From contig OY763325.1 of NCBI GenBank assembly GCA_963667315.1, positions 2,418,001 to 2,482,000 on the forward strand: a DNA stretch of 64,000 nt, written 5' to 3'. The notes beneath the pieces were generated by a model. The model was not told the DNA's origin and searched no databases. It saw only the letters and a list, made by a program, of their open reading frames with translations. Position numbers and translations under genes: made by a program. The first letter of the stretch is position 1; each line of letters starts with the position of its first letter. This stretch comes from DAINPP01 sp963667315 (GTDB lineage Bacteria > Thermotogota > Thermotogae > MWEM01). Below are positions 34,851-44,190 of the stretch, piece after piece.

Positions 34851-35771
34851 TCAGGCTGAACCAGCCCTGATTACCAGTCCCATTTTTTTCCCCAACGCTA
34901 CATACTCATCCAGATCACTTTGATGAAGCGATTCAACACTCTCAAGTTTATAGTCTCTGCCAAGTCCTCTGTACTTTCCAAGGCCAAGTCTGTGATAGGC
35001 AAGAAGCTCTATCCTTTCGATATTCAGTCGCCTGATATAGTCAAATATTCTTTGCATGTCATCTAACGTTTGATTGACATGTGGAATGACCGGTATTCTT
35101 ATAATTATCTGTTTCCCCGCATCGGATAGTTTCCTGATATTTTCAAGAATCAACTGATTCTCAGCACCCGTCCAAAATTCATGAACTGTTGAATCAAGTT
35201 GTTTAATATCACAGAAAAAGAGATCAACATTGTCCATAACAGCTTCAAACTTTTCAAAGGAAACGTTAGATGCTGTTTCCATTGCAATGTGAATACCACT
35301 GTCCTTACAAAGTTCAAAAAATTGTTTTAGAAATTCAACATGCAGCATCGGTTCTCCGCCCGAAACAGTAATCCCACCGTTAGATTCATCAAAAAAAGGA
35401 ATATCCTTTTTTATCTCCTCGAAAAGAAGTTGTGGCGTATAGGTCTTCCCCATCAACGCCCTTGCATTGTATATGCAACTCTCAACACATAATCCGCATC
35501 CGGTACATATTTCAGGGTTTGAAATAAATCCGTATTTCTCGTCAAATTCAATCGCTCCAGCAGGACATCCTTCTACACATCTGCCACAAGCCTTGCAAAG
35601 GTTGTGATGAAAAATAACCTCTTTTTTAAAAGATTGTGATTCAGGATTCTGACACCAGGCACATCTCAAATTACAACCCTTGAAAAATATCACCGTTCTG
35701 ATACCGGGACCATCTTTTGTCGCATATCTTTCGATTTCAAAAACACTTGCGGTAATCAATTTATCTTTCAA
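34851..35771 (-). CDS. Glycyl radical enzyme activase (radical SAM)
   Basis: 306 aa, TTG start at 35771 overlapping the stop of the glycyl radical enzyme by 4 bp; no ATG lies nearby. It uses S-adenosylmethionine to place the radical on its partner. Motifs: GPGIRTVIFFKGCNLRCAWC with the radical-SAM C-x3-C-x2-C, then two inserted ferredoxin clusters (CKACGRCVEGCP and CTGCGLCVESC), then GGEPMLH and the IRIPVIPHVN strand. The extra ferredoxin insert is typical of activases for dehydratase-type and other non-PFL enzymes. Pairing with the upstream gene is certain by overlap. Confidence 0.95.
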   Translation of the reverse strand: MKDKLITASVFEIERYATKDGPGIRTVIFFKGCNLRCAWCQNPESQSFKKEVIFHHNLCKACGRCVEGCPAGAIEFDEKYGFISNPEICTGCGLCVESCIYNARALMGKTYTPQLLFEEIKKDIPFFDESNGGITVSGGEPMLHVEFLKQFFELCKDSGIHIAMETASNVSFEKFEAVMDNVDLFFCDIKQLDSTVHEFWTGAENQLILENIRKLSDAGKQIIIRIPVIPHVNQTLDDMQRIFDYIRRLNIERIELLAYHRLGLGKYRGLGRDYKLESVESLHQSDLDEYVALGKKMGLVIRAGSA

Positions 35772-38179
35772 AGCTGAAATTCCACTCTCTTAATAATATC
35801 TTCCTGAACTTTTGGATCAAGTGGTGTAAAGAAAGCACTATACCCAGATACTCTAACCATGAGATCCTTAAATTCTTCTGGATTTTTCTGAGCTTCTCTG
35901 AGTGTTTCATTTCCAACAACGTTAAACTGAATATGAATACCGTTTTTCTGGAACAATACCTTGATGAGGCTTGCAATTCTCTGAACACCTTCATCAGTTG
36001 AAGCTGAATTTTCCGATAACCTCACGTTGAAGATTGCGCCTTTCTGGAACCAGATGCTCGGCAGCTTACCGACCGAATTGATTGCTGCAGTCGGCCCCTG
36101 TTTTTCAGAACCGGTATCCGGAGAAACGCCATTATTAACAGCTTCTCCCGCTTTCCTCCCATTCGGAAGTGCACCAACCATGCTGCCAAATGCGATATTT
36201 CCCGTTACCGGACTCTGACTGTATGCATAACAACAGGGTTTAGGTCCCTTCCCGTATCGTGAGTTTTTAAAGTCTTTCTGATAGGTTGAACCAATATATC
36301 CCGTTAAGGCAACTGCCCATTTGTCGGCATCATCCTGATCATTCCCAAAACGTGGAGCCTTGTTCATCAACGTTTGTCTTATTTCCTCACCCGAAGGTGT
36401 CGTTGACATATCTTCAAAATTCGTTTTCAGAGCGTGTAAAATTTCCTCTCCACTAAATTTTTTCTGTTTGAAGATAAATGTTTCAAGTGCCGCAAGTGAA
36501 TCCGCCGATGTGATCGTTCCGGCCGTTGGCCCACCGTCAGCTGAATATTTGCTTCCCCCTTCAATAAGGGCTTTTCCCCTTTCAATACAATCATCAACAA
36601 GCGATGATCTGAAAGCATTTATATCGGAAACGAGATGTATTTCGTCATTGATATGCTCGGTAATGACCTGAAGTTCCATAAAATAATGTAATTGTTTTTT
36701 ATAAGCTTCAAAGAGTTCTTCCATTGTGTTAAAAGAACTTAAATCTTTATCCTGTTTCAGATAGGTAATCCCTGTTGAAGGATCTATTCCCCCATTCAGG
36801 GTTATTTCAAGAACTTTTCCAACATTGAGCCATGGTCCCTTTGCCGCATAATCCCATTTCCCCTGTATACCTGCTTCGATACAACCGACTGGCGCCCAGT
36901 TATGCTGATCCTCTTTGTCTATGCCCATATTATCCAGTATCTTCATAAAGGCATCGTCATTGTAGAATGCCGGTTGTCCTCCTTTATGATTGTTCATCGC
37001 TTTGATTGATTTTTCAATAAAAGCTGAATCGGTTCCCTCAAAAACCTTAACTGAAACGGATGGGGTAAACAGTTTAAGATTTTCACAAGCTTCAACTGCA
37101 AGATATGATGTTTCATTGATTGCGTCTTTTCCATCAACCGTTTGTCCGGCCACAGCAATGTTGACGAACATCTGATACCCAAGGAAGAAGGCAGTATCCG
37201 GCCATGAACGGAGCTTGTTCAACTCATTTGTCTTGATATAGAACATCTCAACGAGTTCAAGTGCTTCCGCATGATTTATCTTTCCGGCCTCTATATCCTT
37301 TTTCAGGAAAGGATTAATATACTGGTCGAACCTTCCCAAAGAAATGGCATGCCCATTGGATTCAAGATGAAGTGCCAACAGGATAATCCATGTAGATTGA
37401 ATAGCTTCCCAGAATGATTGTGCCGGTTTTGCCGGTACATTAAAGGAAACCTGAGACATTTTTTCCAGTTCTGTTCTTCGCTTTTGATCCGATTCACTCT
37501 TCGCCATCTCCGCACATCTTTCACCGAGTCGTTCTGCAAACCTTATGACACCACGGCATGCGATAATAACGGCGTCAAGGAACCAGGACTTTTTCACGGC
37601 ACCCGGCTGTGTCAAATCGAGTAAATCCTTCTTATCCTCTGCCTTTTTTATAATGCCCTCAAGCCCAATGTTCAAGACAGTTTCAAAATCCACAAGCAAA
37701 TTGCCGAGTCCCGCAGACGAAACCCATGTATCATCTATAATCCCTGAATTCCAGGCATCGTTGATCTCCTGTGGAAGATTTTTCCTGAATGTTTCATAAA
37801 GACTTTTACCTTCCCAGTAATCAAGAAGAGAAAGGATAGTATCTTTCGTTTCTTCTGTATAATAGAATTTGTCTCCAGGTCTCTCATCAAATTTATATGG
37901 TTTTCCGTCAAATTCATCTCTTAGCCAGTTGATTGAATATTCGGGATAAATAGGCGATGCCTTTGGTTTGCTTGCCTGATTTCCGATGATTAATTCATCT
38001 CTTCCGATAACCAGACTCATCGTCTCAAGCACTTTCGCAAAACTTTTTGCCTTTCTGATTACAATGGGCTCCCCTTCGGTCTCTTTCATCGTTTCCGTAA
38101 AAATGACCGCCCTTTCAGGGCATATATAAGGCTCCTGATCCATCAGTCTCTTTCTAAGTCTTGTCACTCTTTCATTCAT
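35768..38179 (-). CDS. Glycyl radical enzyme, dehydratase/PflD-like, substrate unknown
   Basis: 803 aa, ATG behind GGAGG within the end of the DeoR gene. The radical Gly779 sits in RVSGYSAFF near the C-terminus. The active-site loop is VGCIE (Cys433, Glu435), the C-x-E form of diol dehydratases and related C-O lyases, not the CC of pyruvate formate-lyase. The loop HLESNGHAISLGRFDQY (271-287) is present. At the usual Gly-His position for substrate binding it has GLGN (Asn160). The N-terminus aligns by eye with E. coli PflD/YbiW (ERAVIFTETMKETEGEP). Oxygen-sensitive, cytoplasmic. Co-transcription with an importer and DeoR regulator says it works on an imported sugar or polyol or a product of it. 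Confidence 0.9.
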   Translation of the reverse strand: MNERVTRLRKRLMDQEPYICPERAVIFTETMKETEGEPIVIRKAKSFAKVLETMSLVIGRDELIIGNQASKPKASPIYPEYSINWLRDEFDGKPYKFDERPGDKFYYTEETKDTILSLLDYWEGKSLYETFRKNLPQEINDAWNSGIIDDTWVSSAGLGNLLVDFETVLNIGLEGIIKKAEDKKDLLDLTQPGAVKKSWFLDAVIIACRGVIRFAERLGERCAEMAKSESDQKRRTELEKMSQVSFNVPAKPAQSFWEAIQSTWIILLALHLESNGHAISLGRFDQYINPFLKKDIEAGKINHAEALELVEMFYIKTNELNKLRSWPDTAFFLGYQMFVNIAVAGQTVDGKDAINETSYLAVEACENLKLFTPSVSVKVFEGTDSAFIEKSIKAMNNHKGGQPAFYNDDAFMKILDNMGIDKEDQHNWAPVGCIEAGIQGKWDYAAKGPWLNVGKVLEITLNGGIDPSTGITYLKQDKDLSSFNTMEELFEAYKKQLHYFMELQVITEHINDEIHLVSDINAFRSSLVDDCIERGKALIEGGSKYSADGGPTAGTITSADSLAALETFIFKQKKFSGEEILHALKTNFEDMSTTPSGEEIRQTLMNKAPRFGNDQDDADKWAVALTGYIGSTYQKDFKNSRYGKGPKPCCYAYSQSPVTGNIAFGSMVGALPNGRKAGEAVNNGVSPDTGSEKQGPTAAINSVGKLPSIWFQKGAIFNVRLSENSASTDEGVQRIASLIKVLFQKNGIHIQFNVVGNETLREAQKNPEEFKDLMVRVSGYSAFFTPLDPKVQEDIIKRVEFQL

Positions 38180-38949
38180 GATTGCACCTCCGCATTCTTA
38201 CCTACAGTTTTATTTATCTCTTTCTCTATCGAATCGTCATCTGTGATGATTCTGTCAATTTCATAAGGTTTTGCCATATAAAAAGGCGCAATTGATTCAA
38301 ACTTTCCCGAATCTATGATGAGATAATGTTCTTTCGAATTATTAAGCATTCTTCTCTTCAAACTTGCAGTAAACGGACTCAACTCATAGGTTCCGTCTCT
38401 GTAAGCACCACAGGAAAAGAAAAATTTCTCAACATATATTGATTCAACCATTCCCTCGGCTTTTGGACCGACAAACGAATTGAAATCGGTCAAAAGGGAA
38501 CCCCCTATGCCTTCAACGGTAAAATTCTTAACCTTCGAGAGAGCATTCAACGCGTATAACCCATTTGTAATGATTTTTAAACTGGAAAAGTTTTTTATCA
38601 ACTGTTTGGTAAACAGATAACAGGTTGTCCCTTCGCCGATAAAAATAAGATCATCTTCTTTAACATATTCAAGTGCTTTTTTAACCGCCCTCTTTTTACC
38701 TTCATTATTGTCGGCTAATCTGTTCAGAAAAGGGATATTCATGCCATTATCAGAACTGGTACTCCCTGCTTTCTGAATATAACCGTAACCTACAAATATT
38801 TTCCCTTTATCTTTCAGATCCTTAAAGTCCCTTCTCAAAGTTGTGATGGATACATTAAGCATCTCAGAGAAATTTTCAGGTGTTACCTGATGCTCTTTTT
38901 TCAAAATATCAAGAATTTTTTTCTGTCTTTCGATTTTAGATAACGCCAC
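38176..38949 (-). CDS. DeoR-family sugar-phosphate-responsive repressor
   Basis: 257 aa, GTG start at 38949, 5 nt after AGGTGA. The N-terminal winged helix (RQKKILDILKKEHQ ... VSITTLRRDFKDLKDKGKI) is the DeoR signature, and residues about 85-240 form the sugar-phosphate sensor domain (DDLIFIGEGTTCYLF, KIITNGLYAL). It is the first gene of the leftward operon and overlaps the glycyl radical enzyme by 4 bp. The half-site CTGATAA lies in its own promoter spacer (38992-38998), and a palindrome with the same half-site lies at the divergent promoter, so it probably controls both operons and itself. Confidence 0.9.
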   Translation of the reverse strand: MALSKIERQKKILDILKKEHQVTPENFSEMLNVSITTLRRDFKDLKDKGKIFVGYGYIQKAGSTSSDNGMNIPFLNRLADNNEGKKRAVKKALEYVKEDDLIFIGEGTTCYLFTKQLIKNFSSLKIITNGLYALNALSKVKNFTVEGIGGSLLTDFNSFVGPKAEGMVESIYVEKFFFSCGAYRDGTYELSPFTASLKRRMLNNSKEHYLIIDSGKFESIAPFYMAKPYEIDRIITDDDSIEKEINKTVGKNAEVQS

Positions 38950-38980
38950 TCATATCACCTGCTTAAATGTTCTCAAAAAA

Positions 38981-39009
38981 AGTATATCATTCTGATAAAA
39001 TTTAGTCAA
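38981..39009 (-). promoter_or_regulatory. Promoter of DeoR-glycyl radical enzyme operon
   Basis: On the minus strand TTGACT (39009-39004) and TATACT (38986-38981) are 17 bp apart. The spacer holds TTATCAG, one operator-like half-site. Confidence 0.7.
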
Positions 39010-39117
39010 ATTAACCTTCCTCCATATTTCTTTAAAATCAGCGAATATTTATGATTATTTTCGATTATAGCATTACACCCAAGCAATACTCTCTTTTTCT
39101 TCCATTTACCAACCATT

Positions 39118-39183
39118 TTGTTATTTGATTTATCCTAAATATAGTGATAATATGTTATCACGCAAGGAAATCATACTGATAAC
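39118..39183 (+). promoter_or_regulatory. Promoter and operator of rightward sugar operon
   Basis: TTGTTA (39118-39123), 16-bp spacer, TATAGT (39140-39145). The 18-bp palindrome GTGATAATATGTTATCAC (39144-39161) covers the expected start, and a further half-site CTGATAAC is at 39176-39183. Confidence 0.55.
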
Positions 39184-39215
39184 ATCTTGCCAATATTTTG
39201 GGGGGAGGATACCAA

Positions 39216-40712
39216 ATGCCGGAAAACAATGAATACATTTTAGAAATGAGAAATATCACCAAGAGATTTCCCGGTGTTCTTGCTCTGGATAAAATAAATC
39301 TTAATCTCAAAGCCGGAGAAGTTCATGTTCTGCTTGGAGAAAACGGAGCAGGCAAATCAACACTCATAAAGATTTTATCCGGAGCCTATAAAAAAGACGA
39401 AGGAGAGATTTATTTTAATTCAGAACTGACGGAGATAAAAAGCCCCAAACACGCGATGGAACTTGGAGTTGGTGTTATTTATCAGGAATTCAATCTGAAT
39501 CCCTTTTTCTCCATAGCGGAAAACATCTATCTCGGTAATGAATTTTTGACAAAAGCAGGTGTGATCGATTGGAAGAAGACACATATCGAAGCGGCTAAGG
39601 TTCTCGAAAAAGTAGGGTTAAAGAAAAACACAAAGACAAAGGTGAAGGATCTTACCGTTGCTGAAATGCAACTACTTGAAATAGCAAAGGCACTTTCAGA
39701 AGAATCGAAAATCATCATTTTTGATGAACCAACGGCAACGCTTGCACAAGAGGATGTTGACAGATTATTTGGTTTGATAGATAAACTGAAAAAACAGGGA
39801 AAAGCCATCATCTACATCTCCCACAGAATGGAAGAGATCAAGAAGATTGGAGATAGATGTACTGTTTTGAGAGATGGTCAGTATATCGATACGGTTGATG
39901 CCAAAACAACGGACAGAGAAGAATTGATCAGATTAATCGCCGGTAGAAAGATTGACGAAAGTATCCGTAAGATACCTACTAAACCATGCGAAGTGGTTAT
40001 GGAAGTCTCATCTCTTTCTGCAAAAGAAAAGGTGAAAGACGTTTCTTTTGAACTCAGAAAAGGTGAAATTCTTGGAGTGGCTGGTCTTGTCGGTTCGGGG
40101 AGAACGGAGACGATGAAAACCATCGTCGGGTGTCTGGAAAAAAAATCAGGTACAGTCAAATTAAATGGAAGGGAAATAAAGTTTAGAAGCCCGGTAGATG
40201 CTTTGAAAAGTGGCGTTATTTACCTCAGCGAAGACCGAAAAGGGGAAGGCCTTGTCCTTTGCATGAACGTCATGCATAATATCACCCTGACAAACCTTAA
40301 AAGTATCGTTAAGGGAATCGCGTTCTCAAAACAACTTGAAAAAGCGATTGCAAAAGAATATATCGGCAAACTGAGAGTTAAATGCAGTTCTGAAAAAGTG
40401 CAGGTCAAGAATCTGTCAGGCGGAAATCAGCAGAAAGTTGTTATTGCCAAAGCCTTGACAAGCGGTGCAAAGATCATCATCTTTGATGAACCGACGAGGG
40501 GAATTGATGTTGGCGCAAAAGACGAAATCTACGATCTTATGTTTGAGCTTGCACAACAGGGATTTGCCATCATCATGATTTCTTCTGAACTGGCTGAAGT
40601 ACTGAAAGTATCAAACAGAATAATGGTAATGCGTGAGGGTGAAGTTTCAACAGTGCTTGAAAACAAAGACCTCACACAGGAACAAATACTACATTACGCA
40701 ATGGGGGCATAA
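39216..40712 (+). CDS. Sugar ABC transporter ATPase, double-domain (RbsA type)
   Basis: 498 aa, ATG at 39216 after GGGGGGAGG. Two ABC modules: GENGAGKST with IIIFDEPTATLA in the first, and degenerate GLVGSGRTE with LSGGNQQK and IIIFDEPTRGIDVG in the second. It is first in the rightward operon, one nucleotide before the permease gene. About the same length and layout as the ATPase of the leftward operon but clearly a different member, closer in feel to ribose/xylose systems with a single permease. Confidence 0.94.
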   Translation: MPENNEYILEMRNITKRFPGVLALDKINLNLKAGEVHVLLGENGAGKSTLIKILSGAYKKDEGEIYFNSELTEIKSPKHAMELGVGVIYQEFNLNPFFSIAENIYLGNEFLTKAGVIDWKKTHIEAAKVLEKVGLKKNTKTKVKDLTVAEMQLLEIAKALSEESKIIIFDEPTATLAQEDVDRLFGLIDKLKKQGKAIIYISHRMEEIKKIGDRCTVLRDGQYIDTVDAKTTDREELIRLIAGRKIDESIRKIPTKPCEVVMEVSSLSAKEKVKDVSFELRKGEILGVAGLVGSGRTETMKTIVGCLEKKSGTVKLNGREIKFRSPVDALKSGVIYLSEDRKGEGLVLCMNVMHNITLTNLKSIVKGIAFSKQLEKAIAKEYIGKLRVKCSSEKVQVKNLSGGNQQKVVIAKALTSGAKIIIFDEPTRGIDVGAKDEIYDLMFELAQQGFAIIMISSELAEVLKVSNRIMVMREGEVSTVLENKDLTQEQILHYAMGA

Positions 40713-40713
40713 C

Positions 40714-41649
40714 ATGAAAAAAATCTCTACTATTCTCAGAAATTACGGAATGTTTATAGGATTTGGCGTTATTTTTGTCATTTTCTCACTGTCAAGCGAA
40801 TACTTCCTCGATGTGTACAACCTGATGAATATCCTTGTACAGTCATCGCTGATAGCAATTATAGCTGTTGGTCAAACCTTTGTCATCCTCACAGGTGGTA
40901 TCGATTTGAGTGTAGGTTCCATCGTTGCCCTCACCAGCGTCAGTACGGGAATGATGTTGACTGCCGGTGTATCTATTCCACTCGCTATCGTTTTTGGTGT
41001 TCTTGTCGGACTTGGAGCAGGGCTTGTTAACGGAATTACAGTGGCTTTTGGTAAGGTTCCTGCCTTCATCGTTACCTTGGGTATGATGAGTATCGCAAGA
41101 GGTGGCGCCCTCGCCATGAACAGTGGAAAACCGGTTTCAGGACTTCCCTTCGAATTTGAAAGGATTGCATCTGCTGAAGTCTTCGGGATTCCCATATTCG
41201 CGATCTACATGCTTGTTATTTACGCTATTGGGTATTTCATTCTTTATAAAACAAAACTCGGACGTCATATATTTGCCATTGGAGGGAACAGAGAAGCAAC
41301 CAAACTTTCCGGTGTCAACGTCCCGTTCAATGAAATGATGGCATATGCCGTTTCCGGTGTCCTTGCGGGTCTCGGTGGTGTATTACTGACAGCGAGATTG
41401 AATTATGCCACACCAATCAGCGGAAACGCCTACGAACTCGATACGATTGCAGCCGTTGTTATAGGCGGAACAAGCCTCGCGGGGGGAGAAGGCGGACTTA
41501 TCGGAACGCTTATCGGTGCCTTACTTCTCGGAACTCTGAGAAACGGATTGACACTCTTGAATGTTGTTTCATACTATCAACAAATTATAATCGGTGTCGT
41601 TATAGTCTTAGCTGTCTTCTACGACAGAATGAAGACCAAAAAGGGGTAA
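40714..41649 (+). CDS. Sugar ABC transporter permease (RbsC type)
   Basis: 311 aa from ATG 40714, with GGGGGC as RBS just before the ATPase stop. About ten membrane segments; RbsC family loops ILTGGIDLSVGSIVALTSV, VPAFIVTLGMMSIARG and the coupling helix VVIGGTSLAGGEGGLIGT. Being the only permease in this operon it would act as a homodimer, as in ribose and xylose importers. Confidence 0.94.
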   Translation: MKKISTILRNYGMFIGFGVIFVIFSLSSEYFLDVYNLMNILVQSSLIAIIAVGQTFVILTGGIDLSVGSIVALTSVSTGMMLTAGVSIPLAIVFGVLVGLGAGLVNGITVAFGKVPAFIVTLGMMSIARGGALAMNSGKPVSGLPFEFERIASAEVFGIPIFAIYMLVIYAIGYFILYKTKLGRHIFAIGGNREATKLSGVNVPFNEMMAYAVSGVLAGLGGVLLTARLNYATPISGNAYELDTIAAVVIGGTSLAGGEGGLIGTLIGALLLGTLRNGLTLLNVVSYYQQIIIGVVIVLAVFYDRMKTKKG

Positions 41650-41677
41650 CCCTATAAACTACAGGAGGAGTGAGAAC

Positions 41678-42622
41678 ATGAAAAAAGTTCTATTAACGGT
41701 GTTGTTAGTCGCTTTAATCGGTTGCTTTGCATTTGCAAAGACAATGACAATCGGATTTATTCCTATGACGCTCAGTAATGAATACTTCATTACGATGGTA
41801 AATGCTGCCCAGCAGGAAGCAGACAAGTTAGGAATTGAACTGCTCGTACAAGCCGGACAGAGGCATGGTAGCGCACAGGAACAGATGCAGATCATGGAAA
41901 ACATGATTACAAGAAGAGTTGATGCAATTTGTATCGTACCATCCAGTTCACAGGGTCTGATTCCAGTTTTAAGAAAAGCTGAAAGAGCAAAGATCCCTGT
42001 CATCAACCTTGATACAAAATTCGACGCTGAAGCCCTTAAAGCTGCTGGATTAAAGCCAATCCCTTTCATCGGAACAGATAACTATTACGGTGCTGAAATA
42101 GCAGGGTGGTTTGCTCTCAGTCTTCTCGGTGGAGAGGGAGATGTCGCTATCCTTACAGGTGTATCCGGACAGCAGAATGCGGCAGACAGAAGAAATGGAT
42201 TCTATGATATAGTAAGCAAGGAAGAAGGCATCAATATTGTTGCCGAACAGACTGCAAACTGGGAAGTCGAACAGGGTTACAATGTAACACAGAATATCCT
42301 TCAGGCAAACCCGGAACTCAAATTGATCTTCGCTTCAAACGATAACATGGGACTTGGAGCAAGAAGAGCCATTGATGAAGCAAAGAAAGAAGTTATCGTA
42401 ATCGGATACGATGCGATCTCAGCAGCGCTTGATGGTGTAAAGGCTGGAACACTTGCCGGTACAATCGCTCAGTTCCCGGCAGAAATGGGTATCATGGGTG
42501 TTCAGACAGCGCTTAAGATTAAAGATGGGGAAACAGTCCCTGAATATGTACAGACCGGTTCAAAACTTATCTATCAGGGTAACGTTGACTGGTTCAAGGA
42601 TTATCTCGCACAGTACGAATAA
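41678..42622 (+). CDS. Sugar ABC transporter substrate-binding protein (RbsB type)
   Basis: 314 aa, ATG behind GGAGGAG. Signal peptide MKKVLLTVLLVALIGCFAFA, probably cut at AFA-K; the Cys16 is not in a good lipobox. Type 1 periplasmic-binding fold: TIGFIPMTLSNEYFITMVNAA, MENMITRRVDAICIVPSSS, GTDNYYGAEIAG and FASNDNMGLGA are classical RbsB-class motifs. A C(GAAA)G stem follows, suggesting mRNA stabilisation for high expression of this protein. Confidence 0.94.
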   Translation: MKKVLLTVLLVALIGCFAFAKTMTIGFIPMTLSNEYFITMVNAAQQEADKLGIELLVQAGQRHGSAQEQMQIMENMITRRVDAICIVPSSSQGLIPVLRKAERAKIPVINLDTKFDAEALKAAGLKPIPFIGTDNYYGAEIAGWFALSLLGGEGDVAILTGVSGQQNAADRRNGFYDIVSKEEGINIVAEQTANWEVEQGYNVTQNILQANPELKLIFASNDNMGLGARRAIDEAKKEVIVIGYDAISAALDGVKAGTLAGTIAQFPAEMGIMGVQTALKIKDGETVPEYVQTGSKLIYQGNVDWFKDYLAQYE

Positions 42623-42631
42623 TTAATATGG

Positions 42632-42651
42632 GGCGGCTCGAAAGAGTCGCC
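42632..42651 (+). other. Hairpin after binding-protein gene
   Basis: GGCGGCTC (42632-42639) and GAGTCGCC (42644-42651) close a GAAA tetraloop with one G-U pair. There is no T-run, so it is a likely 3'-end stabiliser of the upstream mRNA with partial read-through to the kinase gene. Confidence 0.6.
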
Positions 42652-42671
42652 TATCAATTCAGAGGTGGAAC

Positions 42672-44153
42672 ATGAATTTCTATTTATCAATTGACCTTGG
42701 AACAATGGGAATCAAAACCTGTTTAACAAATGGTGAAGGTAATGTAATCTCAAAACACTCTTATGAGTATGAAATTATTTCAAAGACAACCGGACAGGCA
42801 GAACAGAATTATGATGAATGGTGGAAAGGTTTTATTCAAGGGGTAAAACATATCCATGAAGTATCCAAAGAAGAATTTGAACAGATAAAGGCCATATCCA
42901 TCTGCGGACAGATGCATACACATGTCTATCTGGACAAGGATAACAAACCACTTTCCAACGCCATTACCTGGTTGGATCAACGCGGGGCTTCCATTATTGA
43001 AGAATGGAAGGAAAATTCAATCTACGATCAGCTGTTTGATCTGACATACAATTTTCCAACAACGAGTTATACCGCTCAGAACGTCTTGCGAATAAAACGG
43101 GAATATCCTGAAATTTATAAAAACACGAAAAAAATACTTATTGCAAAAGATTATATAAAATATCTTTTATCGGGAGAAATGGTAACAGATCCTTCAGATG
43201 CCTCGGGTACACTGCTTTATGATGTGGAAAAACTTAAATGGTCCGACGAGGCCTTTAAGCTCCTGGAAATTGACAAAAATCTATTTCCGGATGTAATGGA
43301 TTCAACGGAAATTATGGGAAGAGTCACAGCGGAAGCGGCAAAGATTACGGGTATAAAAGAGGGAACTCCCATCATTAACGGGGGATCTGATCACTCCGTT
43401 GCGGAGTTGGGCTCCGGTCTTTTCGAAGGCGGATCAGCTTCCGTAATCGTTGGTACTGCCGGTGTTGTCGCAACCTGTTCAGACTTCCCCAAAAAAGACC
43501 CTAAAAAGCGTGTAATCTGCTGGGCTTATCCCTTAAAGGGAAAATGGGATTTTCTGGGCATCACACAAACAGCGGCATCCTCTCTTACATGGTTCAGAAA
43601 TACATTTGACAGTGAAGCGGATGGGGATATCTTCAGAGAATATTCCCGTATAGCAGCACGAGTTCCGGCCGGTAGCGATGGGATCACCTTCCTGCCTTAT
43701 CTGCTTGGTGAAAGAACTCCCCTTTGGGATTCAAATGCAAGAGGTGTATACTTTGGGCTTGGGATGAATCATACCAAAGCACATATGATTCGCGCTCTTA
43801 TGGAAGGAGTTGTTTATTCGCTGAAAAGCTGTCTTGATGTTTTCAGAGATCTGGGTGTAACCATAAAGGATATCCGAACACTCGGTGGCGGAAGCCGAAG
43901 TGATGTATGGCGACAGATTGAAGCATCAGTATTTAACTCTGAAATATCAACACTATCCAGTGATGAACCATCTGCCATTGGAAATATGATATTATCCATG
44001 CTGGGAACCGGAGAGATTCAATCGGCAGAAGAGGCAAGAAAACTGATACGAACAGGGGAAACAACATCCCCGGTTGAAAAAGCAAAAATGATATACGAAA
44101 GTGGTTATGAAAAATATCTGACCCTTTATGAAAGAATAAAAGATTTATATTGA
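42672..44153 (+). CDS. FGGY-family carbohydrate kinase, xylulokinase-like
   Basis: 493 aa, ATG after AGAGGTGG. ATP-dependent sugar kinase of the FGGY family. LSIDLGTMGIKTCL is the phosphate-1 motif; ISICGQMHTHVYLD and AITWLDQRG resemble xylulokinase (GQMHG ... LWND); GGSDHSVAELGSGL holds the presumed catalytic Asp; and LGGGSRSDVWRQIEASVF is the adenosine motif. Sugar specificity inside FGGY cannot be read reliably. It is encoded with a second, different FGGY kinase and a class II aldolase. Confidence 0.88.
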   Translation: MNFYLSIDLGTMGIKTCLTNGEGNVISKHSYEYEIISKTTGQAEQNYDEWWKGFIQGVKHIHEVSKEEFEQIKAISICGQMHTHVYLDKDNKPLSNAITWLDQRGASIIEEWKENSIYDQLFDLTYNFPTTSYTAQNVLRIKREYPEIYKNTKKILIAKDYIKYLLSGEMVTDPSDASGTLLYDVEKLKWSDEAFKLLEIDKNLFPDVMDSTEIMGRVTAEAAKITGIKEGTPIINGGSDHSVAELGSGLFEGGSASVIVGTAGVVATCSDFPKKDPKKRVICWAYPLKGKWDFLGITQTAASSLTWFRNTFDSEADGDIFREYSRIAARVPAGSDGITFLPYLLGERTPLWDSNARGVYFGLGMNHTKAHMIRALMEGVVYSLKSCLDVFRDLGVTIKDIRTLGGGSRSDVWRQIEASVFNSEISTLSSDEPSAIGNMILSMLGTGEIQSAEEARKLIRTGETTSPVEKAKMIYESGYEKYLTLYERIKDLY

Positions 44154-44190
44154 ATTTATCACGCACTTAAATAAAACTGGAGGTAATGAC

